From Pseudomonas furukawaii (GTDB taxonomy: Bacteria > Pseudomonadota > Gammaproteobacteria > Pseudomonadales > Pseudomonadaceae), in contig NZ_AP014862.1 of NCBI RefSeq assembly GCF_002355475.1, forward strand, positions 2,480,001 through 2,544,000: a stretch of DNA of 64,000 bases. Reading direction: 5' to 3'. The notes below the pieces were generated by a model that saw only the letters and a program-made list of their open reading frames with translations, was not told the DNA's origin and did no database searches. The translations under genes and the position numbers were made by a program. Positions 42,349 through 50,635 of the stretch are shown here, one piece after another (within the stretch, counting starts at the first letter, position 1; each line of letters begins with the position of its first letter).

Positions 42349-43293
42349 CTACCCCGCCGTACAGGTTGGTGACCGATACGGCTGCTGGGTCTTCATGAGG
42401 GCGAAGGCAATTCGAGCCAGTTTCCGTGCCAGGATGGTCAGGGCTTCGGTCTTTTTCAGACCACGCTCCAGGTAGCCCAGATAGAGCTTCTGCCAAGCTT
42501 TGGTGCGACTGGCGGCCATGGCGGCATTGTGTAGCAGCCGCCGGACCTCCGGATCGCCCTGTTTGCTCAACTTGCGGCGTCCGCTGTAGCGCCCCGATTC
42601 CTTCGCGCGCACATCCAGGCCCAGGAAGGCGATGAAGGCGTCGCTGTTGCGGAAGGGGCCACGCTGAAAGGCCATGTTCAGGGCTGCTGCGGTTAGCGGG
42701 CCGATGCCTTCAATGGCCCGGCAACGCTTGGCCTGCTCGGCCAGGCCAGCGTCCTTCAGGGCCTGGGCAATGTCCTGATCGAGGCGCTGCTCCAGGCGCT
42801 TGAGGGAGCTGAGCGCCGCTTTCATCGACACCTTGAACTGGGTGTCATGGCCAAAGCTCTGGCGCAGCGCCGTGGCACTGCGGATCAGCGTCGCCCGGCG
42901 TCGCAGCAGGCTTTGCAGCAGCCGGTAAGCCTTGCCGGCGGGTTGCCAGACCCGCAGTTGGGCCTGTTCGTGGGCCAGATAACGGGCCAGTAGACGGGCA
43001 TCGCTGGCGTCGGTCTTGATGCGGCCACCGATGCCCTTGCGGTAATTGCTCAGGCGATAGCCATCAATGACATAGAGGCGATGACCACGCGCATGGGCCA
43101 GGTCGACGAGCTGCACGTGATAGGTGCTGGTGGCTTCCACTGCCAAGGCACAGTCGCCGGGGAGCGTCTTCAGCCAGGCGCGGATGCTGCGGGCGTCATT
43201 GTCCAGGGTGCAGTACTGGTCCAGGTCGGCGCGATACAGGCTCAGGCTGTCCTTGGCCACGTCGATGCCGATGATGGGGGGTTGGGTTGTCAT
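42349..43293 (-). CDS. IS110-family transposase (DEDD plus serine recombinase)
   Basis: The 314-residue recombinase has the RuvC-like DEDD domain (GIDVAKDSLSLYRADLD; VEATSTYHVQLVDLAHARGHRLYVIDGYRLSNYRKGIGGRIKTDASDARLLARYL) and the C-terminal Transposase_20 domain (IEGIGPLTAAALNMAFQRGPFRNSDAFIAFLGLDVRAKESGRYSGRRKLSKQGDPEVRRLLHNAAMAASRTK). Length is normal and the frame is intact, so the element may be active. It leaves only about ten bases of the element after its stop and about 210 bases before its start. Confidence 0.93.
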   Translation of the reverse strand: MTTQPPIIGIDVAKDSLSLYRADLDQYCTLDNDARSIRAWLKTLPGDCALAVEATSTYHVQLVDLAHARGHRLYVIDGYRLSNYRKGIGGRIKTDASDARLLARYLAHEQAQLRVWQPAGKAYRLLQSLLRRRATLIRSATALRQSFGHDTQFKVSMKAALSSLKRLEQRLDQDIAQALKDAGLAEQAKRCRAIEGIGPLTAAALNMAFQRGPFRNSDAFIAFLGLDVRAKESGRYSGRRKLSKQGDPEVRRLLHNAAMAASRTKAWQKLYLGYLERGLKKTEALTILARKLARIAFALMKTQQPYRSPTCTAG

Positions 43294-43507
43294 GTGCGAT
43301 TCCGGCCGACAAGATGAATGAGTCTGTCGGGGGGCTCACCTGTGCGCAGGCTTGCAGATATGGTCGATCTCGAGCGGCTACTCGAGTCGATGGATTCCTT
43401 ATCGGCGCTTGTCGTGAGCCAGGAGTGGGGGAGTTCTCCTACCGTCTGTCTTGCAGAAGCGAGCTCAGTCCCTCCACCCCCGACAGACTCACCTTACGAC
43501 ATACAAG
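43294..43507 (-). ncRNA. Putative IS110 bridge RNA region
   Basis: The 210-base non-coding end upstream of the transposase contains a 14-bp inverted repeat (GAGTCTGTCGGGGG at 43320-43333 and CCCCCGACAGACTC at 43477-43490) that would close a long RNA hairpin. Inside it, on the RNA strand, GAGCTCGCT (43466-43458) and GGTAGGAG (43443-43436) match the two sides of the REP target, AGCTCG-CT-CCTAC. This is the arrangement of the left and right target guides in bridge RNAs described for IS621-type elements. Donor guides are less clear. Confidence 0.65.
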
Positions 43508-43560
43508 CGAGCTTGCTCGCGAAAACCCTCGCCGCGTTCGCCGGCAAGCCGGCTCCTACC
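43506..43560. repeat. REP pair at the 3' end of the second BRO-N gene, split by IS110
   Basis: AGCGAGCTTGCTCGCG and GCCGGCAAGCCGGCTCCTAC form an inverted REP pair. The first unit lacks its GTAGG start, which is found on the other side of the IS110 element at 42333-42339. Confidence 0.8.
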
Positions 43561-43562
43561 GC

Positions 43563-44060
43563 CTAGGGCAACCGTCTCCAGCTCGGCCCATCCCCCAGTG
43601 CCCGGTCGTCGTTCGCCGCCATGAAGCGTGGCAGGTCGGGGCGGGCGATCCAGATCTCGCCTTGCCACTTCAGGGCGGCGATGCGCTGGTCGGCCCAGGT
43701 CATCAGCACGCGGCGCGGGCTGGCGGTTGGGGTGCGGTAGTAGTCGTGGAGGGTGGGGACGACTTCGTCGCTGATCCATTGGCTGAGGGCGCAATGCTCG
43801 GGGTGCCCGAAGCGGTAGAGGGCGCGGTAGAGGCCGGCTTCGTTCACCAGCTCCAGCTCTTCGCAGGTGCCATTGCGGTGCTGGAGGACGGCGAAGCGGC
43901 GTTGGTGGGGATAGATGCGCTTGGTGAGGCGGTAGGGGCGGGTGGCGGCGATCATCAGGGCGAAATCGAAGGCGACGAACCAGGGCTGGTTGTCGATCAT
44001 CACGGCGCGCAGTTGATGACAGTGGCGTTGGAAAACGATGGGGGTGTATGCGTCATGCAT
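43563..44060 (-). CDS. BRO-N domain protein, copy 2
   Basis: The 165-residue protein is the near twin of the product at 39780-40277; differences visible are Cys to Arg in YPHQ(C/R)RF, Ser to Thr in YYR(S/T)PTAS, and two in the last ten residues. Start 44060 has GGAG seven bases upstream inside the word TACGTTGG. Both copies run on the minus strand, so they form direct repeats 3.8 kb apart. The BRO-N domain suggests DNA binding; what it binds is unknown. Confidence 0.85.
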   Translation of the reverse strand: MHDAYTPIVFQRHCHQLRAVMIDNQPWFVAFDFALMIAATRPYRLTKRIYPHQRRFAVLQHRNGTCEELELVNEAGLYRALYRFGHPEHCALSQWISDEVVPTLHDYYRTPTASPRRVLMTWADQRIAALKWQGEIWIARPDLPRFMAANDDRALGDGPSWRRLP

Positions 44061-44370
44061 GGTGAAGCTCCAACGTAAGGTTAGGAAGCTGCCGCCATTC
44101 GCTGTCAATCGAAGGGTGGCAAATCGCGCGGGGTTGACAGACCGGTACGTTGGCTCCGGCAGATCACGAGGATCTCCCCGCGCGATCTGCCATAGAGCAG
44201 AGCAGCTACAAAAGCTGCATGCGTGCAAGTGCCTGCAAGAAACATTCGCCGTTTCTCGCATGCACCTTGCGGCGCAATCGCGCCAACGTACTCGGGCTGT
44301 CAAACCCGGCCACGGGATTGACCGTGGCCGGGGCAGGATAGGGATCGCGGTGGGGCAGGGCAAGGGGAGG
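44061..44370 (-). ncRNA. Structured leader of BRO-N copy 2
   Basis: Same order of elements as the copy 1 leader, but the repeated word is different: TACGTTGG (complement at 44283-44290), CCAACGTA (44146-44153), TACGTTGG again (44070-44077) at the Shine-Dalgarno. Stem changes relative to copy 1 are compensated: GGCAGATC/GATTTGCC for GGCGGATC/GATCCGCC, GCAGCT/AGCTGC for GCAGTT/AACTGC, CGAGAAAC/GTTTCTTG for CGAAAAAC/GTTTTTTG. The terminal hairpin CCCGGCCACGG/CCGTGGCCGGG (44305-44332) is conserved. The 181 bases beyond, to 44551, hold nothing recognisable. Confidence 0.75.
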
Positions 44371-44551
44371 ACACTGGAACCAGTCGTCCAGGGGGGAGGC
44401 AGCGTCCTTGCCCTTTGGCTGAGCATCCCGAGGCGTCCGGCGGTCTGCGCGCCGCGCGAGTTGCGGTGTCCCTGCTTCAGTCTCCAGGGGCTGCGCCCGG
44501 TTCGCAGGACAAGCCCTCCCGTCACGAAAGGGCCTGCCATTCCGCTAAGGG

Positions 44552-45550
44552 CTACAGCCAGCCCTTGACCTGTTCGACGACGGCCGCCGTCGAGATGCCA
44601 TAGCGATCGTGCAGCGTGGGCAGTGCTCCCGCGTCCAGGAACGCATCCGGCAGCGCGATCTGGCGGAAGGTGGGCGTCACGCCGTTGCGCATCAGTACCC
44701 CGGCCACGGCTTCGCCCAGCCCACCGACGATGGAGTGGTTCTCCGCCGTCACCACCAGCCGGCCCGGCTTGCGGGCCTCGGCGAGGAGGGTGGCCTCGTC
44801 CAGCGGCTTGATGGTGGGGACGTGCAGCACCGATACATCCACGCCGTCGGCCTGGAGCTGCTCGGCTGCCTCGAGCGCGCGCATGGTCAAGAGGCCGGTG
44901 GAGATGATGAGCACATCGCGGCCGCCGCGCAGGGTCTGCGCCTTGCCGATCTGGAACCTGTAGTCATAGCGGTCCAGCACCAGCGGCACGTTGCCTCGCA
45001 GCAGGCGCATGTAGACCGGGCCCTGGTGGGCGGCGATGGCCGGTACGGCCTGCTCGATCTCCAGGGCGTCGCAGGGGTCGATGATCATCAGGTTGGGCAT
45101 GGCGCGGAAGATCGCCAGGTCATCCGTGGCCTGGTGGCTGGGCCCGTAGCCGGTGGTGAGCCCCGGCAGGCCGCAGACGATCTTCACGTTGAGGTTTTCC
45201 TCGGCGATGGCCATGCAGATGAAGTCGTAGGCCCGGCGCGAGGCGAACACCGCATAGGTGGTGGCGAAGGGGGTGAAGCCCTCGCGCGCCATGCCGGCTG
45301 CGGCGCTCATCAGCAACTGCTCGGCCATGCCCATCTGATAGAAGCGCTCGGGGTGCTCCTTGGCGAAGATGTGCAGGTCGGTGTACTTGGACAGGTCCGC
45401 CGAGAGGCCGACGATGTCCGCGCGCTCTCGGGCCAGCTCGGCCAGTGCGTGGCCGAAGGGGGCCGGCCGGGTCGGCTGCCCCTCCGCGGCGATGGAGGCG
45501 ATCATCGCCGAGGTGGTCAGGCGCTTCTTCGGGGTGATGACGGTGTTCAT
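44552..45550 (-). CDS. Transketolase-like, C-terminal subunit
   Basis: A 332-residue protein with the pyrimidine-binding and C-terminal domains of transketolase (FGHALAELARERADIVGLSADLSKYTDLHIFAKEHPERFYQMGMAEQLLMSAAAGMAREG; GLTTGYGPSHQATDDLAIFRAMPNLMIIDPCDALEIEQAV). Its start overlaps the N-terminal subunit stop by 4 bases. Split transketolases occur in specialised pathways such as apulose-4-phosphate or sulfosugar breakdown. The neighbouring MFS transporter and SDR suggest uptake and oxidation of a polyol or sugar acid, but the substrate is not readable. Confidence 0.88.
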   Translation of the reverse strand: MNTVITPKKRLTTSAMIASIAAEGQPTRPAPFGHALAELARERADIVGLSADLSKYTDLHIFAKEHPERFYQMGMAEQLLMSAAAGMAREGFTPFATTYAVFASRRAYDFICMAIAEENLNVKIVCGLPGLTTGYGPSHQATDDLAIFRAMPNLMIIDPCDALEIEQAVPAIAAHQGPVYMRLLRGNVPLVLDRYDYRFQIGKAQTLRGGRDVLIISTGLLTMRALEAAEQLQADGVDVSVLHVPTIKPLDEATLLAEARKPGRLVVTAENHSIVGGLGEAVAGVLMRNGVTPTFRQIALPDAFLDAGALPTLHDRYGISTAAVVEQVKGWL

Positions 45551-46395
45551 TGACGGCTCCCGGCTTCGAGGACTTCCAGGGCGAGGTCCCATTCGTTTTC
45601 GTCGACGCGGATGAAGTGAGTCTTCTCGCGGTTTTCAAGGAAGGGCACCCCCTTGCCCATGCGGGTGTCGCAGATGATCACCCGGGGCTGGGTGCCATCG
45701 TGCCGGCGAGCGGCATCGAAGGCGCGCACCAGCTGATCCAGGTCGTTGCCGTCCACCCGCTGGACGAACCAGCCGAAGGCCTGCCAGCGATCGACGATGG
45801 GCTCGAAGGCGAGCACCTCGCTGGAGTAGCCATCGGCCTGCTGGTTGTTCACGTCGACGATGGCGATCAGGTTGTCCAGCTTCCAGTGGGAGGCGGACAT
45901 GGCGGCTTCCCAGGTGGAGCCCTCGTTCAGCTCGCCATCGGACAGCAGGTTGTAGACGAAACGGTCCGAACCCTTGCGCTTCAGGCCCAGGCAGGCACCA
46001 ACGGCGATTCCCAGCCCATGCCCGAGGGAGCCACCGGTGATTTCCATGCCCGGTGTGTACGCGGCCATGCCGGACATGGGCAGGCGGCTGTCATCGCTAC
46101 CGTAGGTCTCCAGTTCGTCCTCCGGCACGATCCCGGCTTCGATCAGCGCCGCGTAGAGCGCGATGGCGTAGTGCCCGATGGAGAGGTAGAAGCGGTCGCG
46201 GCCTTCCCATTCCGGGTCGGCGGCGTCGTAGCGCAGCGCATGGAAGTAGGAGACGGCCAGCAGGTCGGCGGCGCCCAGCGCCTGGCCGATGTAGCCCTGG
46301 CCCTGGACCTGGCCCATGCGCAGGGCATTTCGCCGGATGTTGTAGGCGCGCTCCGCCAGGGAGGGGGCGCCGGTGGAAACGGTGGGGGAACTCAT
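45547..46395 (-). CDS. Transketolase-like, N-terminal (ThDP-binding) subunit
   Basis: A 282-residue protein with the thiamine-diphosphate fold: GGSLGHGLGIAVGACLGLKRKGSDRFVYNLLSDGELNEGSTWEAAMSASHWKLDNLIAIVDVNNQQ, where DGELNEG..WE binds Mg-ThDP. It forms a heteromer with the following gene product. Twenty bases separate it from the MFS gene upstream, so the three genes form an operon. Confidence 0.9.
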   Translation of the reverse strand: MSSPTVSTGAPSLAERAYNIRRNALRMGQVQGQGYIGQALGAADLLAVSYFHALRYDAADPEWEGRDRFYLSIGHYAIALYAALIEAGIVPEDELETYGSDDSRLPMSGMAAYTPGMEITGGSLGHGLGIAVGACLGLKRKGSDRFVYNLLSDGELNEGSTWEAAMSASHWKLDNLIAIVDVNNQQADGYSSEVLAFEPIVDRWQAFGWFVQRVDGNDLDQLVRAFDAARRHDGTQPRVIICDTRMGKGVPFLENREKTHFIRVDENEWDLALEVLEAGSRQ

Positions 46396-46414
46396 CGTCG
46401 GGACTCCTTCGATC

Positions 46415-47713
46415 TCAACGGTTGACCAGGTTGGCCGGTACTCGGAACACCAGGAAGGCGCCGAATATCAGCACGGTGGTAATGAGGTACATGCCGATGG
46501 CATTGCTGCCGAGGGTGGTGGTCACCCAACCGATCAGGTAGGGCGAGCAGAAGCCGGCGAGGTTGGCGAAGCTGTTGACTGCCGCGATTCCCGCCGCCGC
46601 CGAAACGCCGCCCAGCAGAGTGGTCGGCAGCATCCAGAACAAGGAGGACGCGGAGAGGATGCCGGCCGCCGCCAGGCACAGGCTGAGGATCGACAGGGTC
46701 AGGCTGCTGCCCAGCGCAGCCGCCAGGGAGAGACCCAGGGCTCCGGCCAGCATCGGGATCGCCAGGTGCCAGCGCCGCTCGCGGTGCTTGTCGCCGCTGC
46801 GACCGGCCAGCAGCATCGCCACGATGGCGCAGAGGTAGGGCACGCTGGTCAGCAGGCCGATGTGCAGTGGCTCGGATACGCCGGCATTGCGCACCAGGGT
46901 CGGCAGCCAGAAGGTGATCGCGTACTGCCCCATCACCACGCAGAAGTAGATGCCGGCCAGCAGCCACAGGCGGCGGTCGCGGATGAAGGCGGCGGGCGAG
47001 GCATGGGTCACCTTGTGTTTCTCGTCCTCGGCCAGTTCCTTGCGGATCAGCGCCTTCTCTTCATCGTTCAGCCAGGTGGCCTGGTTCACGCCGTCCTTCA
47101 GGTAGCTCAGCACCAGCAGGCCCACCACCACGGTGGGAATGGCCTCCAGCACGAACATCCACTGCCAGCCGGCCCAGCCATGCACGCCGGCGAAGCGCTC
47201 CATGATCCAGCCGGACAGCGGCCCGCCGACCATGCCCGAGAGGGGAATGGCGATGAACCAGAGGGCGGTCATCTTGGCGCGGCGGTAGGACGGGAACCAG
47301 TAAGTGAGGTAGAGCAGCAGGCCGGGGGCCAGTCCCGCTTCGGCGACACCGAGCAGGAAACGCAGGACATAGAACTGCCAGGCCGTCTCCACGAAGGCGA
47401 AAAGGCCGGAGATGATGCCCCAGGTGATCATGATGCGGGCGATCCAGCGCCGCGCGCCGACCTTGTGCAGGATGATGTTGCTGGGTACTTCGCACAGGAA
47501 GTAACCGATGAAGAACATGCCGGCACCCAGTCCGTACACGGCTTCGCTCAGGGCCAGGTCATCCATCATCTGCAGCTTGGCGAAGCCGACGTTGACCCGG
47601 TCGAGGTAGGCACAGAGGTAGCACAGCATCAGGAAGGGCATCAGCCGCCAGGCCGTCTTGCGGTAGGCGTTGCTGCGTGCGGCCGAAGCCGCATCGAGGG
47701 CTATCGTCGTCAT
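46415..47713 (-). CDS. MFS transporter, anion/carboxylate (phthalate permease) group
   Basis: The 432-residue protein has twelve hydrophobic segments and text typical of the anion:cation symporter branch (YLCAYLDRVNVGFAKLQMMDDLALSEAVYGLGAGMFFIGYFLCEVPSNIILHKVGARRWIARIMITWG). These proteins import hydroxy-acids, aromatic acids or sugar acids. Its place in an operon with split transketolase genes and near an SDR gene suggests it brings in the substrate of that pathway. Confidence 0.9.
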   Translation of the reverse strand: MTTIALDAASAARSNAYRKTAWRLMPFLMLCYLCAYLDRVNVGFAKLQMMDDLALSEAVYGLGAGMFFIGYFLCEVPSNIILHKVGARRWIARIMITWGIISGLFAFVETAWQFYVLRFLLGVAEAGLAPGLLLYLTYWFPSYRRAKMTALWFIAIPLSGMVGGPLSGWIMERFAGVHGWAGWQWMFVLEAIPTVVVGLLVLSYLKDGVNQATWLNDEEKALIRKELAEDEKHKVTHASPAAFIRDRRLWLLAGIYFCVVMGQYAITFWLPTLVRNAGVSEPLHIGLLTSVPYLCAIVAMLLAGRSGDKHRERRWHLAIPMLAGALGLSLAAALGSSLTLSILSLCLAAAGILSASSLFWMLPTTLLGGVSAAAGIAAVNSFANLAGFCSPYLIGWVTTTLGSNAIGMYLITTVLIFGAFLVFRVPANLVNR

Positions 47714-47808
47714 GTTGATCTGATCTCTTGTTTTTATTGATGGTCCCGGCGGCGCAGGGCGCGCCGGGCCTCAGATTTCGAACAGCGTGAGCCGTCAGGC
47801 AGGGCTCG

Positions 47809-48558
47809 TCAGTGGATCAGCATTCCACCGTTGACATCCAGGGTGACGCCGGTCAGGTAGCTGGACAGGTCGCTGGCCAGGAACAGTGCGGCATGGGCCA
47901 CATCGCGCGCCTCGCCGAGGCGGCCAAGGGGAATGCCCTCGATGATCGCGTGGCGACGCTCGTCATGCATCAGGCCACCGGTGATATCAGTCTGGATCAA
48001 TCCCGGGGTGATGGCGTTCACCCGGATATTGTCGGCACCGAACTCCCGGGCCATGGCCTTGCAGAGGCCGAGCACGCCGGCCTTGGCCGCGCTGTAGTGC
48101 GGGCCGCCGAAGATGCCGCCGCCACGCTGGGCGGAGACCGAGGACATGCAGATGATGCTGCCGGATTTCTGCTCGCGCATGGTCGGGATCACCGCCTGGG
48201 ACATCAGCAGGGTGCCACGCAGGTTCACATCGAGAATGCGGTCGTAGTCCTTCCCGGTGATCTCCAGGGTTTTCACCGGCTGGGTGATGCCGGCGTTGTT
48301 CACCAGCACGTCGATACGGCCGTAGCGGGCCAGGACCTGGGCGACGGCATCGCGCACCTGGGCCTCGTCGGCGACGTTGGCGGCGAGGCCCAGATGACCT
48401 TCGCCCAGCTCGGTGGCGGCCTGGCGGGCGGCTTCCAGGTCCAGGTCGAGGATGGCGACATGCGCACCCTGTTCGGCGAACGCCTTGGCAGTGGCGCGGC
48501 CGATACCGCGTGCAGAGGCAGCCCCAGTGACGATTGCGATCTTGCCTTCGAGTAACAT
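47809..48558 (-). CDS. Short-chain dehydrogenase/reductase
   Basis: The 249-residue SDR starts at 48558 (MLLEGKIAIVTGAASARGIGRATAKAFAEQGAHVAILDLD). The cofactor motif TGAASARGIG, NNAG, and the catalytic SSVSAQRGG...YSAAKAG (Ser, Tyr, Lys) are all present. An aspartate after the second strand (LDLD) suggests NAD rather than NADP. It is the first gene of the transketolase/MFS cluster, divergent from the LysR gene, and likely oxidises the imported polyol or hydroxy-acid. Confidence 0.9.
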   Translation of the reverse strand: MLLEGKIAIVTGAASARGIGRATAKAFAEQGAHVAILDLDLEAARQAATELGEGHLGLAANVADEAQVRDAVAQVLARYGRIDVLVNNAGITQPVKTLEITGKDYDRILDVNLRGTLLMSQAVIPTMREQKSGSIICMSSVSAQRGGGIFGGPHYSAAKAGVLGLCKAMAREFGADNIRVNAITPGLIQTDITGGLMHDERRHAIIEGIPLGRLGEARDVAHAALFLASDLSSYLTGVTLDVNGGMLIH

Positions 48559-48663
48559 TTTTCTGCTCCGGACACTTGTTGTTATGGACGCCGGTTCATG
48601 AAGAACCGATGGCGACAGATTCGGTCCGCAACAGGCTTCGGGCAACGCAGCTCCCCTCAGCCT

Positions 48664-48684
48664 ATGCTGAAAAAAATTCAGCAC
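48664..48684. promoter_or_regulatory. LysR-type operator candidate between SDR and LysR genes
   Basis: GCTGAA-AAAAA-TTCAGC (48666-48682) is a perfect 6-bp dyad with a five-base A-tract centre, flanked by TAT and ACTA. It lies in the divergent gap, where a GcvA-like regulator would bind. Confidence 0.65.
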
Positions 48685-48754
48685 TAGGCAGCGCAGTGCG
48701 ATGCAGGCAAATTTCGCGTCGCGCCGTGAGGCCACGGAAAATGCAGGAGACGAG

Positions 48755-49675
48755 ATGCATCGCGAGTCGGATAGAAAGCCCATTCAGCTGCCACCGTTCA
48801 AAGCGATTCAGGCCTTCGAGCAGGCGGCACGGTTCGGCAACGTCGCCCGGGCGGCCGAGCAGCTCAACCTGACCCCGTCCGCCGTCAGCCATCAGATCGC
48901 CAACCTGGAGGCCCTGATCGGCCGTCCGCTGTTCCTGCGTACCGCCAAGGGCGTAACACTCACCCCGGCGGGCGAGCAGTACCTGCGAGATGTTTCCGGC
49001 GTGCTGCAGGCCCTGGCAACCGCGACCGAGCGTGCCGGGAACGAGGTCAGTTCCGATTACCTGCGCCTGCATTCGGCGCCGAGCTTCGGGCTGCTCTGGT
49101 TGCTGCCGCGACTCGAACAGTTCCGCGCCAGTCACCCCGACATCCAGATCAACCTGTCCTGCTCCTATGAGTCGCTGCACTTCGGGCGCAACCAGATCGA
49201 CCTGGACATTCGCCATGGGTATCCCAACTGGCCCGCCCTTGAAGTTCGCACCATTCGCCATGAAGAGCTGACCGTGCTGGCATCGCCCGCTTTGCTGGAG
49301 CGGAACCCGATCCGCGAGCCACAGGAGTTGTTGACGCAGAAGCTCATCCTCTCCGAGGCCGCGCTGGTGCAGTGGCCGCAATGGTTCGCACAACAGGGGC
49401 TGTCGCTGCCGGAGGCCCCGTTCGCACTCAGCTTCGATCGCTCCTACATGAGCCTGGAGGCGGCCAGCCACGGCTATGGCTTTGCGCTGGAAAGTTCGCT
49501 GCTGTCACAGGACTACATCCGTCAGGGGCGCCTGCTGCCGGTGTTCGGCGAAGCGCTGCGCAGCCCGGTCAGCGCCCACCATCTGGTGTTCCCGCGTACT
49601 CATGCGGATCTGCCCAGGGTGCGGCGTTTCCTCGAATGGATGCAGCGGCAGCTGGGGCACGATCTGCATTACTAG
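48755..49675 (+). CDS. LysR-family regulator, GcvA-like
   Basis: I chose ATG 48755, which has AGGAGA four bases upstream, over the in-frame ATG 48701, which has none; the product is 306 residues. The helix-turn-helix is FKAIQAFEQAARFGNVARAAEQLNLTPSAVSHQIANLEALIGRPLFLRTAKGVTLTPAGEQYL, the GcvA-type pattern, followed by an effector domain (YLRLHSAPSFGLLWLLPRLEQFRASHPDIQINLSCSYESLHFG). It is divergent from the SDR-MFS-transketolase cluster and is its likely regulator. Confidence 0.88.
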   Translation: MHRESDRKPIQLPPFKAIQAFEQAARFGNVARAAEQLNLTPSAVSHQIANLEALIGRPLFLRTAKGVTLTPAGEQYLRDVSGVLQALATATERAGNEVSSDYLRLHSAPSFGLLWLLPRLEQFRASHPDIQINLSCSYESLHFGRNQIDLDIRHGYPNWPALEVRTIRHEELTVLASPALLERNPIREPQELLTQKLILSEAALVQWPQWFAQQGLSLPEAPFALSFDRSYMSLEAASHGYGFALESSLLSQDYIRQGRLLPVFGEALRSPVSAHHLVFPRTHADLPRVRRFLEWMQRQLGHDLHY

Positions 49676-49772
49676 CCAGGGCCTTTGAGGGGGGCTCCAT
49701 CAAGAATGCCGCCCCTTTTGCGGTGGGTATTTCGATGTCGAACCCGGCCACAGGATGTGCCGTGCAGGGCCC

Positions 49773-50393
49773 TCAAGCCAGCCGCCGCAACTCGTTCACG
49801 TCGGCGAACCACTCAAGGGAGGGGAGATCGCGAAAGGCATCGACGGCCCCATATCCCCAGGCGACCGCGCCAAAGGCGACACCGGCAGACGCCGCGGCTT
49901 CACCATCCATGGGTTGATCGCCAATGTAGATGACCTCCTCGCGCCGAACGCCGAACTGGCGCATGACACGACGCAGGCGGGACGCCTTGCCAAAGATGGA
50001 AGCCCCGCACTCGAAGGCACGGAAGTGGCGGCAGCTGGAGCCCAGGATCTGCGTGACGTTCTCTCGGGAGTTGGAGGACACGATCGCCAGAATCAGTCCC
50101 TTCTCGTCAAGGTGGCTCAGCACGGTGGCAATGTCCTTGAACAGCGGGATCGAGCTTCGATGTCGCTTCATCAGGCTCATGAAGGTCCGCGCCACCAGAG
50201 GCAACTTCCAGCGGGGCATTCCGATATGGGCCATGATTTCCCGAGCCCCCTGCTGGCGCAGGACGTCCAGCTCTTCAGGATGAATTCGACTGAATGCGTG
50301 TTTGTCAGCGACCTGGTTGAACACGGCAACGAAGAACGGAAAGGAATCCGCGAGGGTGCCGTCGAAGTCGAAAATGGCAAGGCGATAGGACAC
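49773..50393 (-). CDS. HAD-family hydrolase (phosphoglycolate phosphatase-like)
   Basis: Start is GTG at 50393, preceded by AGGAAGGAG. The 206-residue protein has HAD motif I IFDFDGTLADS at residues 6-16, motif II IVSSNS, the motif III lysine in FGKASRLRRV and motif IV YIGDQPMDGEAAASAG, where GDxxxD is present. An all-helical cap lies between motifs I and II. These enzymes dephosphorylate small phospho-metabolites; the substrate is not known. It may be unrelated to the transketolase cluster, as it is convergent with the LysR gene. Confidence 0.88.
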   Translation of the reverse strand: MSYRLAIFDFDGTLADSFPFFVAVFNQVADKHAFSRIHPEELDVLRQQGAREIMAHIGMPRWKLPLVARTFMSLMKRHRSSIPLFKDIATVLSHLDEKGLILAIVSSNSRENVTQILGSSCRHFRAFECGASIFGKASRLRRVMRQFGVRREEVIYIGDQPMDGEAAASAGVAFGAVAWGYGAVDAFRDLPSLEWFADVNELRRLA

Positions 50394-50635
50394 GTGGAAG
50401 CTCCTTCCTGGAGTGATTGAGGCCTGATCCTGGCGGGTGGGCGTGTTGAGCGATGGGGCCACCCGATTGACGGCCGCATTATCGTCACTCCAGCGCCTGC
50501 TCGGAAGAAGAAAGGGCATTGCCGCCGTGGGCGAGGTGACGACATGGGATCGGCTTCGAGGCGGCACCTGACGGCAGGAAACGCTCGGCCCTTCCCCAGG
50601 CAGGGAATTCCTTGCCTCAGCCTGGGATGGCCAGC

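Larger units (their letters stand above)
42340..43507 (-). mobile_element. IS110-family insertion sequence inserted in a REP
   Basis: The element is about 1168 bp. Outside it, the left flank ends GTAGGAG (42333-42339) and the right flank continues AGCGAGCTTGCTCGCG; joined at the shared AG they rebuild a REP (GTAGGAGCGAGCTTGCTCGCG). The shared dinucleotide reads CT on the transposase strand, as in IS110-type recombination, with no inverted repeats or longer target duplication. REP-targeted IS110 elements are well known in Pseudomonas (for example ISPpu9 and ISPpu10). Confidence 0.8.

Noticed and set aside
39780-44060. Prophage, based on BRO-N (antirepressor-like) genes
   Set aside because: No integrase, structural, replication or lysis genes are nearby; the BRO-N units are stand-alone and duplicated.
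44371-44551. Gene or RNA between the second BRO-N leader and the transketolase
   Set aside because: Frames here lack ribosome sites and codon bias; no stable hairpin stands out.
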